Below, piece by piece: positions 1 to 9,138 of a stretch of 64,000 bases of DNA. The first letter of the stretch is position 1. Each line of letters opens with the position of its first letter. Under the pieces are notes generated by a model. The model saw only the letters and a list, made by a program, of their open reading frames with translations. It was not told where the DNA came from and searched no databases. The position numbers and the translations under genes were made by a program. The DNA is from Sodalis glossinidius str. 'morsitans' (GTDB taxonomy: Bacteria; Pseudomonadota; Gammaproteobacteria; Enterobacterales; Enterobacteriaceae). The stretch spans positions 4,092,001 through 4,156,000 of the forward strand of contig NC_007712.1 of the NCBI RefSeq assembly GCF_000010085.1. The letters are read 5' to 3'.

Positions 1-598
1 GATGGTTATAAGCGATGCTTTGGGCAATATTTTGCAGCAGCATGGTCTTACCAGCTTTCGGCGGCGCCACAATAAGCCCACGCTGGCCACGGCCGATAGG
101 TGAGGCTAGATCCAGAACGCGCGCGGTCAGGTCTTCGGTAGAGCCATTACCGCGCTCCATGCGCAAACGCGAATTGGCGTGCAGCGGCGTCAGGTTTTCA
201 AACAAAATCTTGTTGCGGGCGTTTTCCGGCTTGTCATAGTTGACTTCGTTAACCTTCAGCAGCGCAAAGTAACGCTCGCCCTCTTTCGGCGGGCGGATCT
301 TGCCCGAAATGGTGTCGCCGGTACGCAGGTTGAAACGGCGGATCTGGCTGGGAGAAACATAGATATCATCGGGGCCGGCAAGGTAGGAACTGTCGCTGGA
401 GCGGAGAAAACCGAATCCGTCCTGCAAAATTTCCAGTACACCATCGCCGAAGATATCCTCGCCGCTCTTGGCATGCTGCTTGAGGATGGCGAAGATGATG
501 TCTTGTTTACGCATGCGGGCCAGGTTTTCCAGCCCCATATTTTCGCCGAGGGTCACTAGCTCTGAAACCGGCGTATTTTTTAATTCGGTAAGGTTCAT
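1..598 (-). CDS. rho: Transcription termination factor Rho, N-terminal part (cut by window edge)
   Basis: Hexameric RNA helicase that terminates transcription at unstructured C-rich RNA. About 199 codons are visible. The start is MNLTELKNTPVSEL, followed by the N-terminal helical region, the cold-shock-like RNA-binding fold (GFGFLRS, DDIYVSPSQIRRF) and the P-loop APPKAGKT near residues 178-185. The rest of the ATPase lies beyond base 1. Residues match the E. coli family closely with no frameshift. The gene is read leftwards, downstream of trxA in the same direction, as in E. coli. Confidence 0.97.
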   Translation of the reverse strand, partial: MNLTELKNTPVSELVTLGENMGLENLARMRKQDIIFAILKQHAKSGEDIFGDGVLEILQDGFGFLRSSDSSYLAGPDDIYVSPSQIRRFNLRTGDTISGKIRPPKEGERYFALLKVNEVNYDKPENARNKILFENLTPLHANSRLRMERGNGSTEDLTARVLDLASPIGRGQRGLIVAPPKAGKTMLLQNIAQSIAYNH

Positions 599-997
599 AA
601 TGGTGGGTTCTTAAACTCGGGGTATATCTCGCTCGCTCGAACTGATTTTGTGGATGGTATGGCAGCGTAAAATCGTGCCTGTCTATGGCATTTAATCCCG
701 GTATATCCCGTTTGGGCTGATGAACAGCGACTCATGCAATTATGAATAACAAGAAGACTGAGATTAAGAGTGCCGAACAACGGATTAATTTAAATCCCGC
801 CTGCCTAACGCCTCGTTGGTCACGTTTGGTGCTTTCTTGCAACGGGGTGCGGGCAAAGAGTAAAGCTCAGATTCAAACTACAGGTAAGATCACAATGCAG
901 TGCGCATAAACTTAGCATGGTTCTTGATGGGCGTCTAGCGGTCAATATGAGAAATGCTTATGAACGCCAGCGCCCAGAGGAAGATTCGCAATACCGC
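599..997 (-). other. rho leader / trxA-rho intergenic region
   Basis: About 400 bases separate trxA from rho on the same strand. In E. coli this interval carries the rho leader with attenuation and a short rhoL peptide. Here an ATGCGC start is visible on the minus strand near 908, but it meets a stop after five codons, so an intact rhoL peptide is not supported. An open frame from 780 to 595 on the minus strand overlaps the rho start and resembles nothing I know. No clear intrinsic terminator was seen. Confidence 0.5.
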
Positions 998-1324
998 TTA
1001 CAGATTTGCGTTAAGGAACTCTTTCAACTGTCCTTTAGACAGGGCTCCAACCTTGGTGGCTACCACTTCACCATCGCGGAACAACAACAGGGTTGGAATG
1101 CCGCGGATACCATACTTCGGTGCAGTGGCCGGATTCTCGTCGATGTTCAATTTAGCGACGGTCAGTTTGCCGTCGAATTCATCAGCGACTTCTGCCAGAA
1201 TAGGCGCAATCATTTTACAAGGACCACACCATTCTGCCCAGAAATCGACCAGAAATAGCCCTTTGGCCTGTAATACGTCCTTTTCGAAGCTATCGTCACT
1301 CAGATGAATAATTTTATCGCTCAT
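998..1324 (-). CDS. trxA: Thioredoxin 1
   Basis: Small cytoplasmic disulfide reductase serving ribonucleotide reductase, methionine sulfoxide reductase and other clients. The 108-residue product has the usual E. coli length (109). The redox motif WCGPC has its cysteines at 33 and 36, and the cis-proline loop GIRGIPTLLLF is present. The start MSDKIIHLSDDSF matches the family. The gene diverges from rhlB across 117 bases and precedes rho. It is intact. Confidence 0.98.
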   Translation of the reverse strand: MSDKIIHLSDDSFEKDVLQAKGLFLVDFWAEWCGPCKMIAPILAEVADEFDGKLTVAKLNIDENPATAPKYGIRGIPTLLLFRDGEVVATKVGALSKGQLKEFLNANL

Positions 1325-1441
1325 GTTTTACTCCACAGGATTATCGTTACCTGCCGTTGCAGCAATGCCCAACAACAGGTTGACTTTATTTCACTGTATA
1401 CACTTTCGTAATGCAATAGTTAACTGTTATTCTACCACACT
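1325..1441. promoter_or_regulatory. Divergent trxA / rhlB promoter region
   Basis: Short AT-rich intergenic segment between two divergent genes, so it must contain both promoters. On the minus strand GTTAACTATTGCATTACGAA lies in the middle of the region. I cannot assign -35/-10 hexamers with confidence for either direction. Confidence 0.5.
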
Positions 1442-2689
1442 ATGAGCAAAACACACTTAACAGAAAAGAAGTTTTCCGACTTCGCCCTGTACCCGCCAAT
1501 CGTTGAAGTGCTTGATTCTAAAGGCTTTAACAATTGTACACCCATTCAAGCGCTGACTTTGCCCACTACGCTTGCAGGCAAAGACGTCGCGGGCCAGGCG
1601 CAAACCGGTACCGGCAAAACGCTGGCCTTCTTAACGGCCACGTTTCATCATCTACTCACCCACCCTGCCGCCGAGGGACGTCAAACCAATCAGCCACGCG
1701 CGCTGATCATGGCGCCCACCCGCGAGCTGGCGGTGCAAATCCATTCCGATGCTGAACCATTAGCCCAGGCGACCGGCCTGAAAATGGGGTTGGCCTACGG
1801 CGGCGATGGTTATGATAAGCAGTTGAAAGTGCTGGAAGCCGGGGTCGATATCCTGGTGGGCACGACCGGCAGGCTGATTGATTATACCAAACAAAACTAC
1901 GTCAATATGAGCGCCATACAGGTAGTGGTGCTGGACGAAGCCGACAGGATGTTCGACCTCGGTTTCATCAAGGATATCCGTTGGCTGTTCCGCCGGATGC
2001 CCGCCGCCGCCGGACGGCTGAATATGCTGTTCTCCGCCACGCTCTCCTATCGGGTGCGTGAGCTGGCCTTCGAGCATATGAATAACGCCGAATATGTCGA
2101 AGTGGAACCGCTGCAAAAAACGGGTCACCGCATACAAGAAGAACTGTTTTACCCCTCCAACGAAGAAAAAATGCGGCTTCTGCAAACGCTGATCGAGGAA
2201 GAATGGCCCGACCGGTGTATAATTTTCGCCAATACCAAGCACCGCTGTGAAGATATCTGGGGCCATCTGGCCGCTGACGGTCATCGCGTCGGACTGCTGA
2301 CCGGCGATGTTTCGCAGAAACGGCGCCTGCGCATTTTGGAGAAGTTTACCCAGGGCGCGCTGGATATACTGGTGGCGACGGACGTGGCCGCCCGCGGACT
2401 GCATATTCCTTCCGTGACCCATGTATTCAACTACGATTTACCCGACGACTGCGAAGATTATGTGCACCGCATCGGCCGCACCGGACGCGCCGGCGAGAGC
2501 GGTTGCTCCATCAGCCTGGCGTGCGAAGAATATGCGTTGAATCTTACCGCAATTGAAAGCTATATTGGCCATCAGATCCCCGTCAGTAAATATAACAGCG
2601 ACGCGCTGCTGACCGACCTGCCCGCGCCAAAACGGTTGACCCGCCGCCGCAGCGGCGCACCGCGCCATAACCGTAAACGTCCGGGCTGA
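1442..2689 (+). CDS. rhlB: ATP-dependent RNA helicase RhlB (DEAD-box)
   Basis: DEAD-box helicase of the RNA degradosome; in E. coli it binds RNase E and unwinds structured RNA for PNPase. The 415-residue product is close to E. coli's 421. Visible motifs in order: Q-motif (FNNCTPIQALTLP, about 29-41), Walker A AQTGTGKT, PTREL, DEAD in VVLDEADRMFDLGF, SAT, ARGLHIP and HRIGRTGRAG. The basic C-terminal tail ends RRSGAPRHNRKRPG. gppA follows after 7 bases, suggesting co-transcription. It is intact. Confidence 0.97.
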   Translation: MSKTHLTEKKFSDFALYPPIVEVLDSKGFNNCTPIQALTLPTTLAGKDVAGQAQTGTGKTLAFLTATFHHLLTHPAAEGRQTNQPRALIMAPTRELAVQIHSDAEPLAQATGLKMGLAYGGDGYDKQLKVLEAGVDILVGTTGRLIDYTKQNYVNMSAIQVVVLDEADRMFDLGFIKDIRWLFRRMPAAAGRLNMLFSATLSYRVRELAFEHMNNAEYVEVEPLQKTGHRIQEELFYPSNEEKMRLLQTLIEEEWPDRCIIFANTKHRCEDIWGHLAADGHRVGLLTGDVSQKRRLRILEKFTQGALDILVATDVAARGLHIPSVTHVFNYDLPDDCEDYVHRIGRTGRAGESGCSISLACEEYALNLTAIESYIGHQIPVSKYNSDALLTDLPAPKRLTRRRSGAPRHNRKRPG

Positions 2690-2696
2690 AACACAG

Positions 2697-4196
2697 ATGA
2701 TAAGAGCCACCTCTCTCTATGCCGCCATTGACCTAGGTTCCAACAGCTTTCATATGTTGGTCGTGCGTGAGGTGGCCGGCACCCTTCAGACGCTGGCTCG
2801 TATCAAGCGTAAAGTGCGGCTGGCCGCCGGACTTTACGGCGATAACCGGCTGTCCAGCGACGCGATGCAGCGGGGCTGGCAGTGCCTGCGTCTGTTTGCC
2901 GAACATTTGCAGGATATTCCCCCCACCCAGGTACGCGTGGTTGCCACCGCCACCCTGCGTCTGGCCACCAACGCGGCGGAGTTTCTCGGCCCGGCCAGTG
3001 CCATTCTAGGCTGCCCGGTGCAGGTCATTTCCGGCGAAGAAGAAGCACGGCTTATCTATCAGGGCGTCGCCCATACCACCGGCGGCTCTGATGAGCGTCT
3101 GGTCGTGGACATCGGCGGCGGCAGCACCGAGCTGGTTGTAGGGCGCGGCGCGCAGGCGCTAGAGCTGTTCAGTCTGGAAATGGGCTGCGTCACCTGGCTT
3201 GAGCGCTATTTTAACGATCGCAGCCTGACCCGGGAAAACTTCGAGCGGGCGGAGCAGGCGGCGCGCGAAAAAATCCGGCCGGTCGCCTTCCGGCTGCTGG
3301 CACAAGGCTGGCAAGTGTGCGTCGGCGCCTCCGGCACCGTTCAGGCGCTACAGGAAATTATGGTCGCCCAGGGGATGGATGAGCACATTACGCTCAGCAA
3401 GCTGTTGCAGCTCAAACAGCGCGCCATTCACTGCGGCAAGCTCGAAGAGCTGGAAATAGAAGGTTTAACGCTGGAGCGGGCGCTGGTGTTCCCGAGCGGG
3501 CTGGCGATTCTGCTGGCGGTGTTTGCCGAGCTTGGCATCACGACCATGACCCTGGCGGGCGGCGCGCTGCGCGAGGGCATGATGTACGGGATGATGGCGC
3601 TGCCGGTCGGCGGCGATATCCGCCAGCGTACCTTGGAAAATCTGCAGCGCCGCTACCAGTTGGATACCGAGCAGGCGCAGCGGGTGACCTGGCTGGCGGA
3701 CGGATTTGCCCGTCAGGTGGCCGAAGCCTGGCAGTTGGACGAGCGATGTTTCACCCTCTTGCGTTGCGCCAGCATGATCCACGAAATCGGTCTCAGTATT
3801 GATATCAAACGCGCTCCGCAACACGCCGCCTATCTCGTCCGCCATACCGACCTTCCCGGTTTTACCCCCGCCCAGCAAAAGCTCATCGCCACGCTGCTGC
3901 AAAATCAGAGCAACCATATCAACTTAACCCAGCTCAATGAGCAAAACTGTCTGGCACCGCGCATCGCCCAGCGTTTGTGCCGGTTGATGCGGCTGGCGAT
4001 CATCTTTGCCAGCCGCCGCCGCGACGACGCGTTACCCGCAGTAGAGCTGCGCGCCGCGGAAGAGACATTGTATGTCATCTTGCCCCAGGGCTGGTTGAGC
4101 CAGCATCCGCTGCGGGCGGAATACCTTGAGCAAGAAAGCCAATGGCAGAGTTATGTCCACTGGCCCTTATTGCTGGAAGAAACGTCGCAAGTCTGA
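2697..4196 (+). CDS. gppA: Guanosine-5'-triphosphate,3'-diphosphate pyrophosphatase GppA
   Basis: Converts pppGpp to ppGpp in the stringent response and can act as an exopolyphosphatase. The 499-residue product compares with 494 in E. coli. The actin/HSP70-like ATPase fold is marked by DLGSNSFHMLV (residues 12-22), EEEARLIYQGV, DIGGGSTELVVG and GASGTVQALQEI. The C-terminal HD-like domain includes HEIGLSID and ends near QSYVHWPLLLEE. It follows rhlB closely and converges on rep. It is intact, so stringent-response tuning appears to be kept. Confidence 0.96.
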   Translation: MIRATSLYAAIDLGSNSFHMLVVREVAGTLQTLARIKRKVRLAAGLYGDNRLSSDAMQRGWQCLRLFAEHLQDIPPTQVRVVATATLRLATNAAEFLGPASAILGCPVQVISGEEEARLIYQGVAHTTGGSDERLVVDIGGGSTELVVGRGAQALELFSLEMGCVTWLERYFNDRSLTRENFERAEQAAREKIRPVAFRLLAQGWQVCVGASGTVQALQEIMVAQGMDEHITLSKLLQLKQRAIHCGKLEELEIEGLTLERALVFPSGLAILLAVFAELGITTMTLAGGALREGMMYGMMALPVGGDIRQRTLENLQRRYQLDTEQAQRVTWLADGFARQVAEAWQLDERCFTLLRCASMIHEIGLSIDIKRAPQHAAYLVRHTDLPGFTPAQQKLIATLLQNQSNHINLTQLNEQNCLAPRIAQRLCRLMRLAIIFASRRRDDALPAVELRAAEETLYVILPQGWLSQHPLRAEYLEQESQWQSYVHWPLLLEETSQV

Positions 4197-4351
4197 GCTG
4201 GCGAATGCCACCTTGCCATTGACGGCGACTGCCGCTGGAAATGCCCCGACATTGAGCCGCCTGCTCTCCCCTCACCGTCAACCGTTCTGCCGCAGGAAGT
4301 GCCCTGAGGATGCCGCCCGCCTAACCGCTTACCCGCTCAGCGTGGGGAAAG

Positions 4352-6379
4352 TTAGTCGGCCTCGCCGCGTGCCTTGGCCAGTTGGGCGCGCAGGCTCGCC
4401 AAATGCCCCTGGCCGCGGCTCATGCGCTCCTCGGCGCTAACCGGTTTGCGTATCTGCTCCCATTGCACATCGTCCTGAGGTAATTCAAGCAGGAAGCGGC
4501 TCGGCTCTGGCTTGACCAGTTCACCGTATTGACGCCGCTCGCGGCACAGGGTGAAGGTTAATTCCTTTTGCGCGCGGGTAATGCCGACATAAGCCAGCCG
4601 GCGCTCCTCTTCGATATTGTTCTCATCGATACTGCCTTGATGCGGCAATAACCCCTCTTCCATGCCGACCAGGAACACATAAGGAAACTCCAGCCCCTTG
4701 GAGGCATGCAACGTCATCAGCTGCACCTGATCGAGTTCCTCCTCGCTCTCGCCACGTTCCATCATATCGCGCAGAGTGAATCGGGTGACCACCTGATCCA
4801 GCGTCATCGCCTCATTCAAATCGGAACCGGTAAGCATTTCGGTCATCCAACTGAACAGTTGATTAACATTTTTCATTCGCATTTCCGCCGCTTTCGGACT
4901 GGTGGAACTCTCATACAACCAGCTTTCATAGTCGATGCCGTGGATAAGTTCACGCACTGCTGCCACCGGCTCTCGTTCCACCTGACGGGCGACGCCATCC
5001 AGCCAGTGAGTAAACTGTTGCAGCGACTCAAGGCCGCGGCCGCTAAGCGTTTGCCCAAGGCCCAAATCAAAACTGGCAGTAAACAAGCTTTTATCGCGCT
5101 GCGTCGCCCAGGTGCCCAATTTGGCCAGCGTCGCCGCGCCTATCTCTCGGCGTGGCGTGTTCACTATCCGTAAAAACGCGCTATCGTCATCGGGATTGGT
5201 CAGCACGCGCAGATAGGCGAGCAAGTCCTTAATCTCCGGCCGTGAAAAAAACGACGTCCCGCCGGAGATGCGATAAGGAATGCGGTTTTGCATCAGCATC
5301 TTTTCAAACAGCCGCGACTGGTGATTGCCGCGATACAAAATGGCGTAATCCCGATAACGGGTCTTGTTGATGAAGTGGTGGGCGATCAGCTCCCCCACCA
5401 CCCGCTCAGCCTCGTGGTCTTCATTATTGGCGGTGATGACTTTCAGGATGTCGCCATAGCCCAGCCGGGAAAAAAGACGCTTTTCAAAGACATGTGGATT
5501 GTTGGCGATAAGAATATTGGCGGCATTCAGGATGCGCTCGGTGGAGCGATAATTCTGCTCCAGCTTGATAACCGCAAGCGTCGGGAAATCTTGTTGCAGC
5601 AACGCCAGATTTTGCGGCCGCGCGCCGCGCCAGGAATAGATCGATTGATCGTCGTCGCCCACCACGGTGAAACGGCCCCGCGGCCCTACCAGCAGCTTCA
5701 CCAGTTCATACTGGCTGGTATTGGTATCCTGATACTCATCCACCAGCAAATAGCGCAGCCGGTTTTGCCAGCGCTCGCGCACCGCCTCGTCGCGCTGCAA
5801 CAGCTGGGTCGGCCTTAGAATCAAATCATCGAAATCCAACACATTGAAGGCGATGAGATGGTCGTCATAGAGCGCATAGCAATGGGCGAACAGCTTATCC
5901 CGTTCGGAACGGGCGGCGTCGGCCGCCTGCGCCGGCGACAGCAAATCGTTCTTCCAGTTGGAAATGGCGGAAGTCAGCGACTTGAGCAGGTCTTTGTCCC
6001 CTTCCAGCCACTGCTCGGAGAGATCCTTTAGCAGCGCTAGTTGGTCTTGCTCATCAAATAGAGAGAATTTGGCCTTCATGCCCAGCGCTTTATATTCGCG
6101 CTTGATGATAGCCAGTCCGAGCGTATGGAACGTGGCGACGGTCAGCCCGCGCGCCTCTGCACGACCGAGCGTTTGCGCCACCCGCTCCTTCATCTCCCTG
6201 GAGGCTTTATTGGTAAACGTCACCGCCGCGATATGCCGCACCTGATAGCCGCAACCGCGGATCAGATGGGCGATTTTATTGGTGATAACCCGCGTCTTGC
6301 CCGAGCCGGCGCCGGCCAGCACCAGACAGGGTCCGGTGACGAATTCGACGGCTTGTTGTTGGCTTGGATTAAGGCGCAT
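4352..6379 (-). CDS. rep: ATP-dependent DNA helicase Rep (UvrD/Rep superfamily 1)
   Basis: 3'-5' DNA helicase that helps the replisome pass protein-bound DNA. I start it at MRLNPSQQQAVEF (base 6379), giving 675 residues against 673 in E. coli; a longer frame to 6511 adds an untypical N-terminus that crosses a G tract. Motifs: Walker A GAGSGKTRVIT, TFTNKAS, LVDEYQDTN, GDDDQSIYSWRGA, QNYRST, TLHASKGLEF and VGITRA near the C-terminus. It is intact and converges with gppA. Confidence 0.96.
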   Translation of the reverse strand: MRLNPSQQQAVEFVTGPCLVLAGAGSGKTRVITNKIAHLIRGCGYQVRHIAAVTFTNKASREMKERVAQTLGRAEARGLTVATFHTLGLAIIKREYKALGMKAKFSLFDEQDQLALLKDLSEQWLEGDKDLLKSLTSAISNWKNDLLSPAQAADAARSERDKLFAHCYALYDDHLIAFNVLDFDDLILRPTQLLQRDEAVRERWQNRLRYLLVDEYQDTNTSQYELVKLLVGPRGRFTVVGDDDQSIYSWRGARPQNLALLQQDFPTLAVIKLEQNYRSTERILNAANILIANNPHVFEKRLFSRLGYGDILKVITANNEDHEAERVVGELIAHHFINKTRYRDYAILYRGNHQSRLFEKMLMQNRIPYRISGGTSFFSRPEIKDLLAYLRVLTNPDDDSAFLRIVNTPRREIGAATLAKLGTWATQRDKSLFTASFDLGLGQTLSGRGLESLQQFTHWLDGVARQVEREPVAAVRELIHGIDYESWLYESSTSPKAAEMRMKNVNQLFSWMTEMLTGSDLNEAMTLDQVVTRFTLRDMMERGESEEELDQVQLMTLHASKGLEFPYVFLVGMEEGLLPHQGSIDENNIEEERRLAYVGITRAQKELTFTLCRERRQYGELVKPEPSRFLLELPQDDVQWEQIRKPVSAEERMSRGQGHLASLRAQLAKARGEAD

Positions 6380-6462
6380 AAATGAATCCCGGGCAAAAAC
6401 GATGGAGGAGAACGGAGGGGGATTGTAGCAGAAAGCGGCGCCGGGGTTTATCCCCACGGCGG

Positions 6463-6473
6463 CCCCCCCCCCC
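6463..6473. repeat. 11-base C homopolymer upstream of rep
   Basis: Run of 11 C on the + strand (G on the rep sense strand), 84 bases upstream of the rep start, in the 155-base gap to ilvC. It lies inside a spurious upstream extension of the rep frame. Such tracts are length-unstable and also prone to sequencing error. Confidence 0.8.
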
Positions 6474-6535
6474 GCCGGACGGTGGAGGCTGAAGTTTGAA
6501 CGGAGCGTCACCCGTCGGGATGCCCCTCCCGCCGG

Positions 6536-8014
6536 TCAGTTCGCGACCGCGATGCGTTTCATATCCTTCATATAGCCACGCAGTTCGGCGCCCACGATTT
6601 CAATAGGATGCTGGCGGATAGCCTCATTGACATCACGCAGACGCGCATTATCGATTTCACCGTCGGCCACCGGTTTACCCAGATCGCCCACCTGCAGGTT
6701 GCCCATAAACGCCTCTTTCAGCAACGGCACGGCGGCATTGGCGAACAGATAGTTGCCGTACTCGGCGGTGTCAGAAATGACCACATTCATTTCATACAAA
6801 CGCTTGCGCGCGACGGTGTTGGCGATGAGCGGCAATTCGTGCAGCGATTCGTAATAGGCCGACTCGGCGATAATGCCGGAACGGGTCATGGTTTCAAACG
6901 CCAGTTCCACGCCGGCTTTTGCCATGGCGATCATCAATACGCCGTGGTCGAAGTAGGTCTGCTCGCTGATTTTGCCGTCGAACTGCGGTGCATTCTCGAA
7001 CGGCGAACGGCCGGTTTCTTCACGCCAGCCGAGCAGTTTAACATCACCGTTGGCCCAATCGGCCATCATGCCGCTGGAGAAGGCACCGGTGATGATATCG
7101 TCCATATGTTTTTCAAACAGCGGCTGCATCAATTGCTTGAGCTGCTCGGACAACGCATAAGCGCGCAATTTCGCGCTGTTGGACAGCCGGTCCATCATCA
7201 GCGTGATGCCGCCCTGTTTCAGCGCTTCGGTAGTGGTTTCCCAGCCAAATTGAATCAGTTTTCCGGCATAGGCCGGGTCGACGCCATCGGCCACCATTTT
7301 GTCGAAGCACAGCAGCGAGCCGGCCTGCAGCATGCCGCACAGAATGGTCTGCTCGCCCATCAGATCTGACTTGACCTCGGCGACGAAAGAGGATTCCAGA
7401 ACCCCCGCGCGATGGCCGCCGGTCGCGGCCGCCCAGGCTTTGGCCAGCGTCATGCCCTCACCCTTCGGATCGTTTTCCGGATGCACGGCGATAAGGGTCG
7501 GCACGCCGAAGCCGCGCTTGTACTCTTCACGCACCTCGGTACCCGGACATTTCGGCGCCACCATGATAACGGTGATGTCGTGACGGATTTGCTCGCCCAC
7601 TTCAACGATGTTGAAGCCGTGGGAATAGCCCAATGCGGCGCCTTGCTTCATCAGCGGCTGTACCGCCTGCACCACGGCGGAATGTTGCTTGTCCGGGGTC
7701 AGGTTGACCACCAGGCCTGCTTCCGGCACCAGCTCTTCATAGGTGCCGACGCGGAAACCGTTTTCGGTCGCCTTGCGCCAGGAGGGACGTTTCTCGGCAA
7801 TGGCTTCTTTACGCAGCGCATAGGCAATATCCAGTCCGGAGTCGCGCATATTCAGCCCTTGGTTCAAGCCTTGGGCACCACAGCCAATGATCACCACTTT
7901 TTTGCCTTTCAAGTAATCCGCTTCATCGACGAATTCATCCCGGCTCATGAAACGACATTTACCTAACTGCGCCAACTGCTGACGAAGGTTTAAGGTATTG
8001 AAATAGTTAGCCAT
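6536..8014 (-). CDS. ilvC: Ketol-acid reductoisomerase (class II)
   Basis: NADPH- and Mg-dependent isomeroreductase, the second common step of valine, isoleucine and leucine synthesis. The 492-residue product is the long class II form (E. coli 491) with two C-terminal helical domains. The Rossmann nucleotide loop is [17 protein letters not shown] (about 45-61). The first metal/substrate domain includes [18 protein letters not shown]. The C-terminus is [12 protein letters not shown]. It diverges from its regulator ilvY. It is intact, consistent with retained branched-chain amino acid synthesis. Confidence 0.98.
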
Positions 8015-8102
8015 GTAGCAACTCCATCATCAGGTATTAGGGCTTGCCGCAGGCGTTCGCCCGCGGACAGGATTCTTCTCTGCCGACCACTATAAAGCAG
8101 GA

Positions 8103-8154
8103 AAAGCATTGCTTAAATTGATATATTAACAATCTGACCTTGCAGAATCTGCAA
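8103..8154. promoter_or_regulatory. IlvY operator pair in the ilvC-ilvY intergenic region
   Basis: Two dyads sit between the divergent genes. The ilvY-proximal one, TTGCAGAATCTGCAA (8140-8154), has perfect 7-base arms around one central base and fits the LysR T-N11-A pattern. The second, AAGCATTGCTT (about 8104-8114), has 5-base arms. In E. coli, IlvY binds tandem operators here, represses itself and activates ilvC when acetolactate or acetohydroxybutyrate is present. The assignment as operators rests on position and symmetry. Confidence 0.65.
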
Positions 8155-8210
8155 TACACCTTGCCGACAATACACGACGGTGGGTTCATTCACTCTCTCA
8201 GGGCGAATTC

Positions 8211-9098
8211 ATGGATATCCGCGACCTCAAGTTGTTTCTCCACCTGGCGGAAAGCCGCCATTTCGGCCGTAGCTCCAAGGCGATGCACGTCAGCACGTCG
8301 ACCTTGTCGCGCCAGATTCAGCGCCTGGAAGAGAACGTCGGGCAGACGCTTTTTCTACGCAACAACCGCACGGTGCAATTGACCGAAGCCGGCCAGCAAC
8401 TTAAAGAGTTCGCGCAGCAAACCCTGCTGCAATACCAGCAGTTGCGCCACCGCCTCGGCCAGAATGGCCCCTCGCTCAGCGGCGAACTGCGGCTGTTCTG
8501 CTCGGTGACCGCCGCCTACAGTCATTTGCCGCCGATACTGGATCTGTTCCGCGCCGAGCACCCGCTGGTGGAAATCAAACTCACCACCGGCGACGCCGCC
8601 AATGCACTAGATAAAGTGCAGTCCGGCGAAGCGGATTTCGGGATTGCCGGCCATCCCGAAATCCTGCCAGCGAGTATTGATTTCACCCCGATCGGCGAAA
8701 TTCCCATGATATTAATCGCGCCGGCGCTGCCTTGCCCGGTTCGCGCCCGGGTGAAGACCCCTCAGCCTGACTGGTCGCACACCCCGTTCATACTGCCGGA
8801 GCACGGTCCGGCGCGCCGGCGTATTGAACTGTGGTTTCGCAGCAACCATATCAGCAATCCGCTGATTTACGCTACCGTTGCCGGCAATGAGGCGATTGTG
8901 TCGATGGTGGCACTGGGCTGCGGCATCGCGCTGATCCCGTCGGTGGTGATGGACAATTCGCCGGAGCCGGTGCGCAGCCGCATTACCCTGCTGGAGCACG
9001 GCACCCCGGTCGCGCCGCTGGCGCTCGGGGTTTGCGCGCAAATAAAGCGGCTACATGAACCGCTGATCGACGCCTTCTGGCAACTGCTGGAACGCTGA
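8211..9098 (+). CDS. ilvY: LysR-type transcriptional activator of ilvC
   Basis: Activates ilvC in response to its substrates. The 295-residue product compares with 297 in E. coli. It begins MDIRDLKLFLHLAESRHFGR, with the LysR winged helix-turn-helix in about residues 1-60 (MHVSTSTLSRQIQRLEENVG) and the two-lobed inducer-binding domain after residue 90 (GELRLFCSVTAAYSHLP). It is divergent from ilvC across 196 bases with operator dyads. It converges on ilvA with only 40 bases between stops. It is intact. Confidence 0.95.
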   Translation: MDIRDLKLFLHLAESRHFGRSSKAMHVSTSTLSRQIQRLEENVGQTLFLRNNRTVQLTEAGQQLKEFAQQTLLQYQQLRHRLGQNGPSLSGELRLFCSVTAAYSHLPPILDLFRAEHPLVEIKLTTGDAANALDKVQSGEADFGIAGHPEILPASIDFTPIGEIPMILIAPALPCPVRARVKTPQPDWSHTPFILPEHGPARRRIELWFRSNHISNPLIYATVAGNEAIVSMVALGCGIALIPSVVMDNSPEPVRSRITLLEHGTPVAPLALGVCAQIKRLHEPLIDAFWQLLER

Positions 9099-9138
9099 CC
9101 GGCGCCAGAAGATGCACTCGCCCCGGCCGCCAGCGCGG

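Noticed and set aside
179..559. 126-codon + frame opposite rho
   Set aside because: Antisense shadow of the conserved rho coding sequence.
595..780. 61-codon minus-strand frame as rhoL leader peptide
   Set aside because: No similarity to the E. coli RhoL peptide, and it overlaps the rho start by four bases; evidence is insufficient.
6380..6511. N-terminal extension of Rep
   Set aside because: The extension crosses an 11-base homopolymer and does not match the family; MRLNPSQQQ is the standard start.
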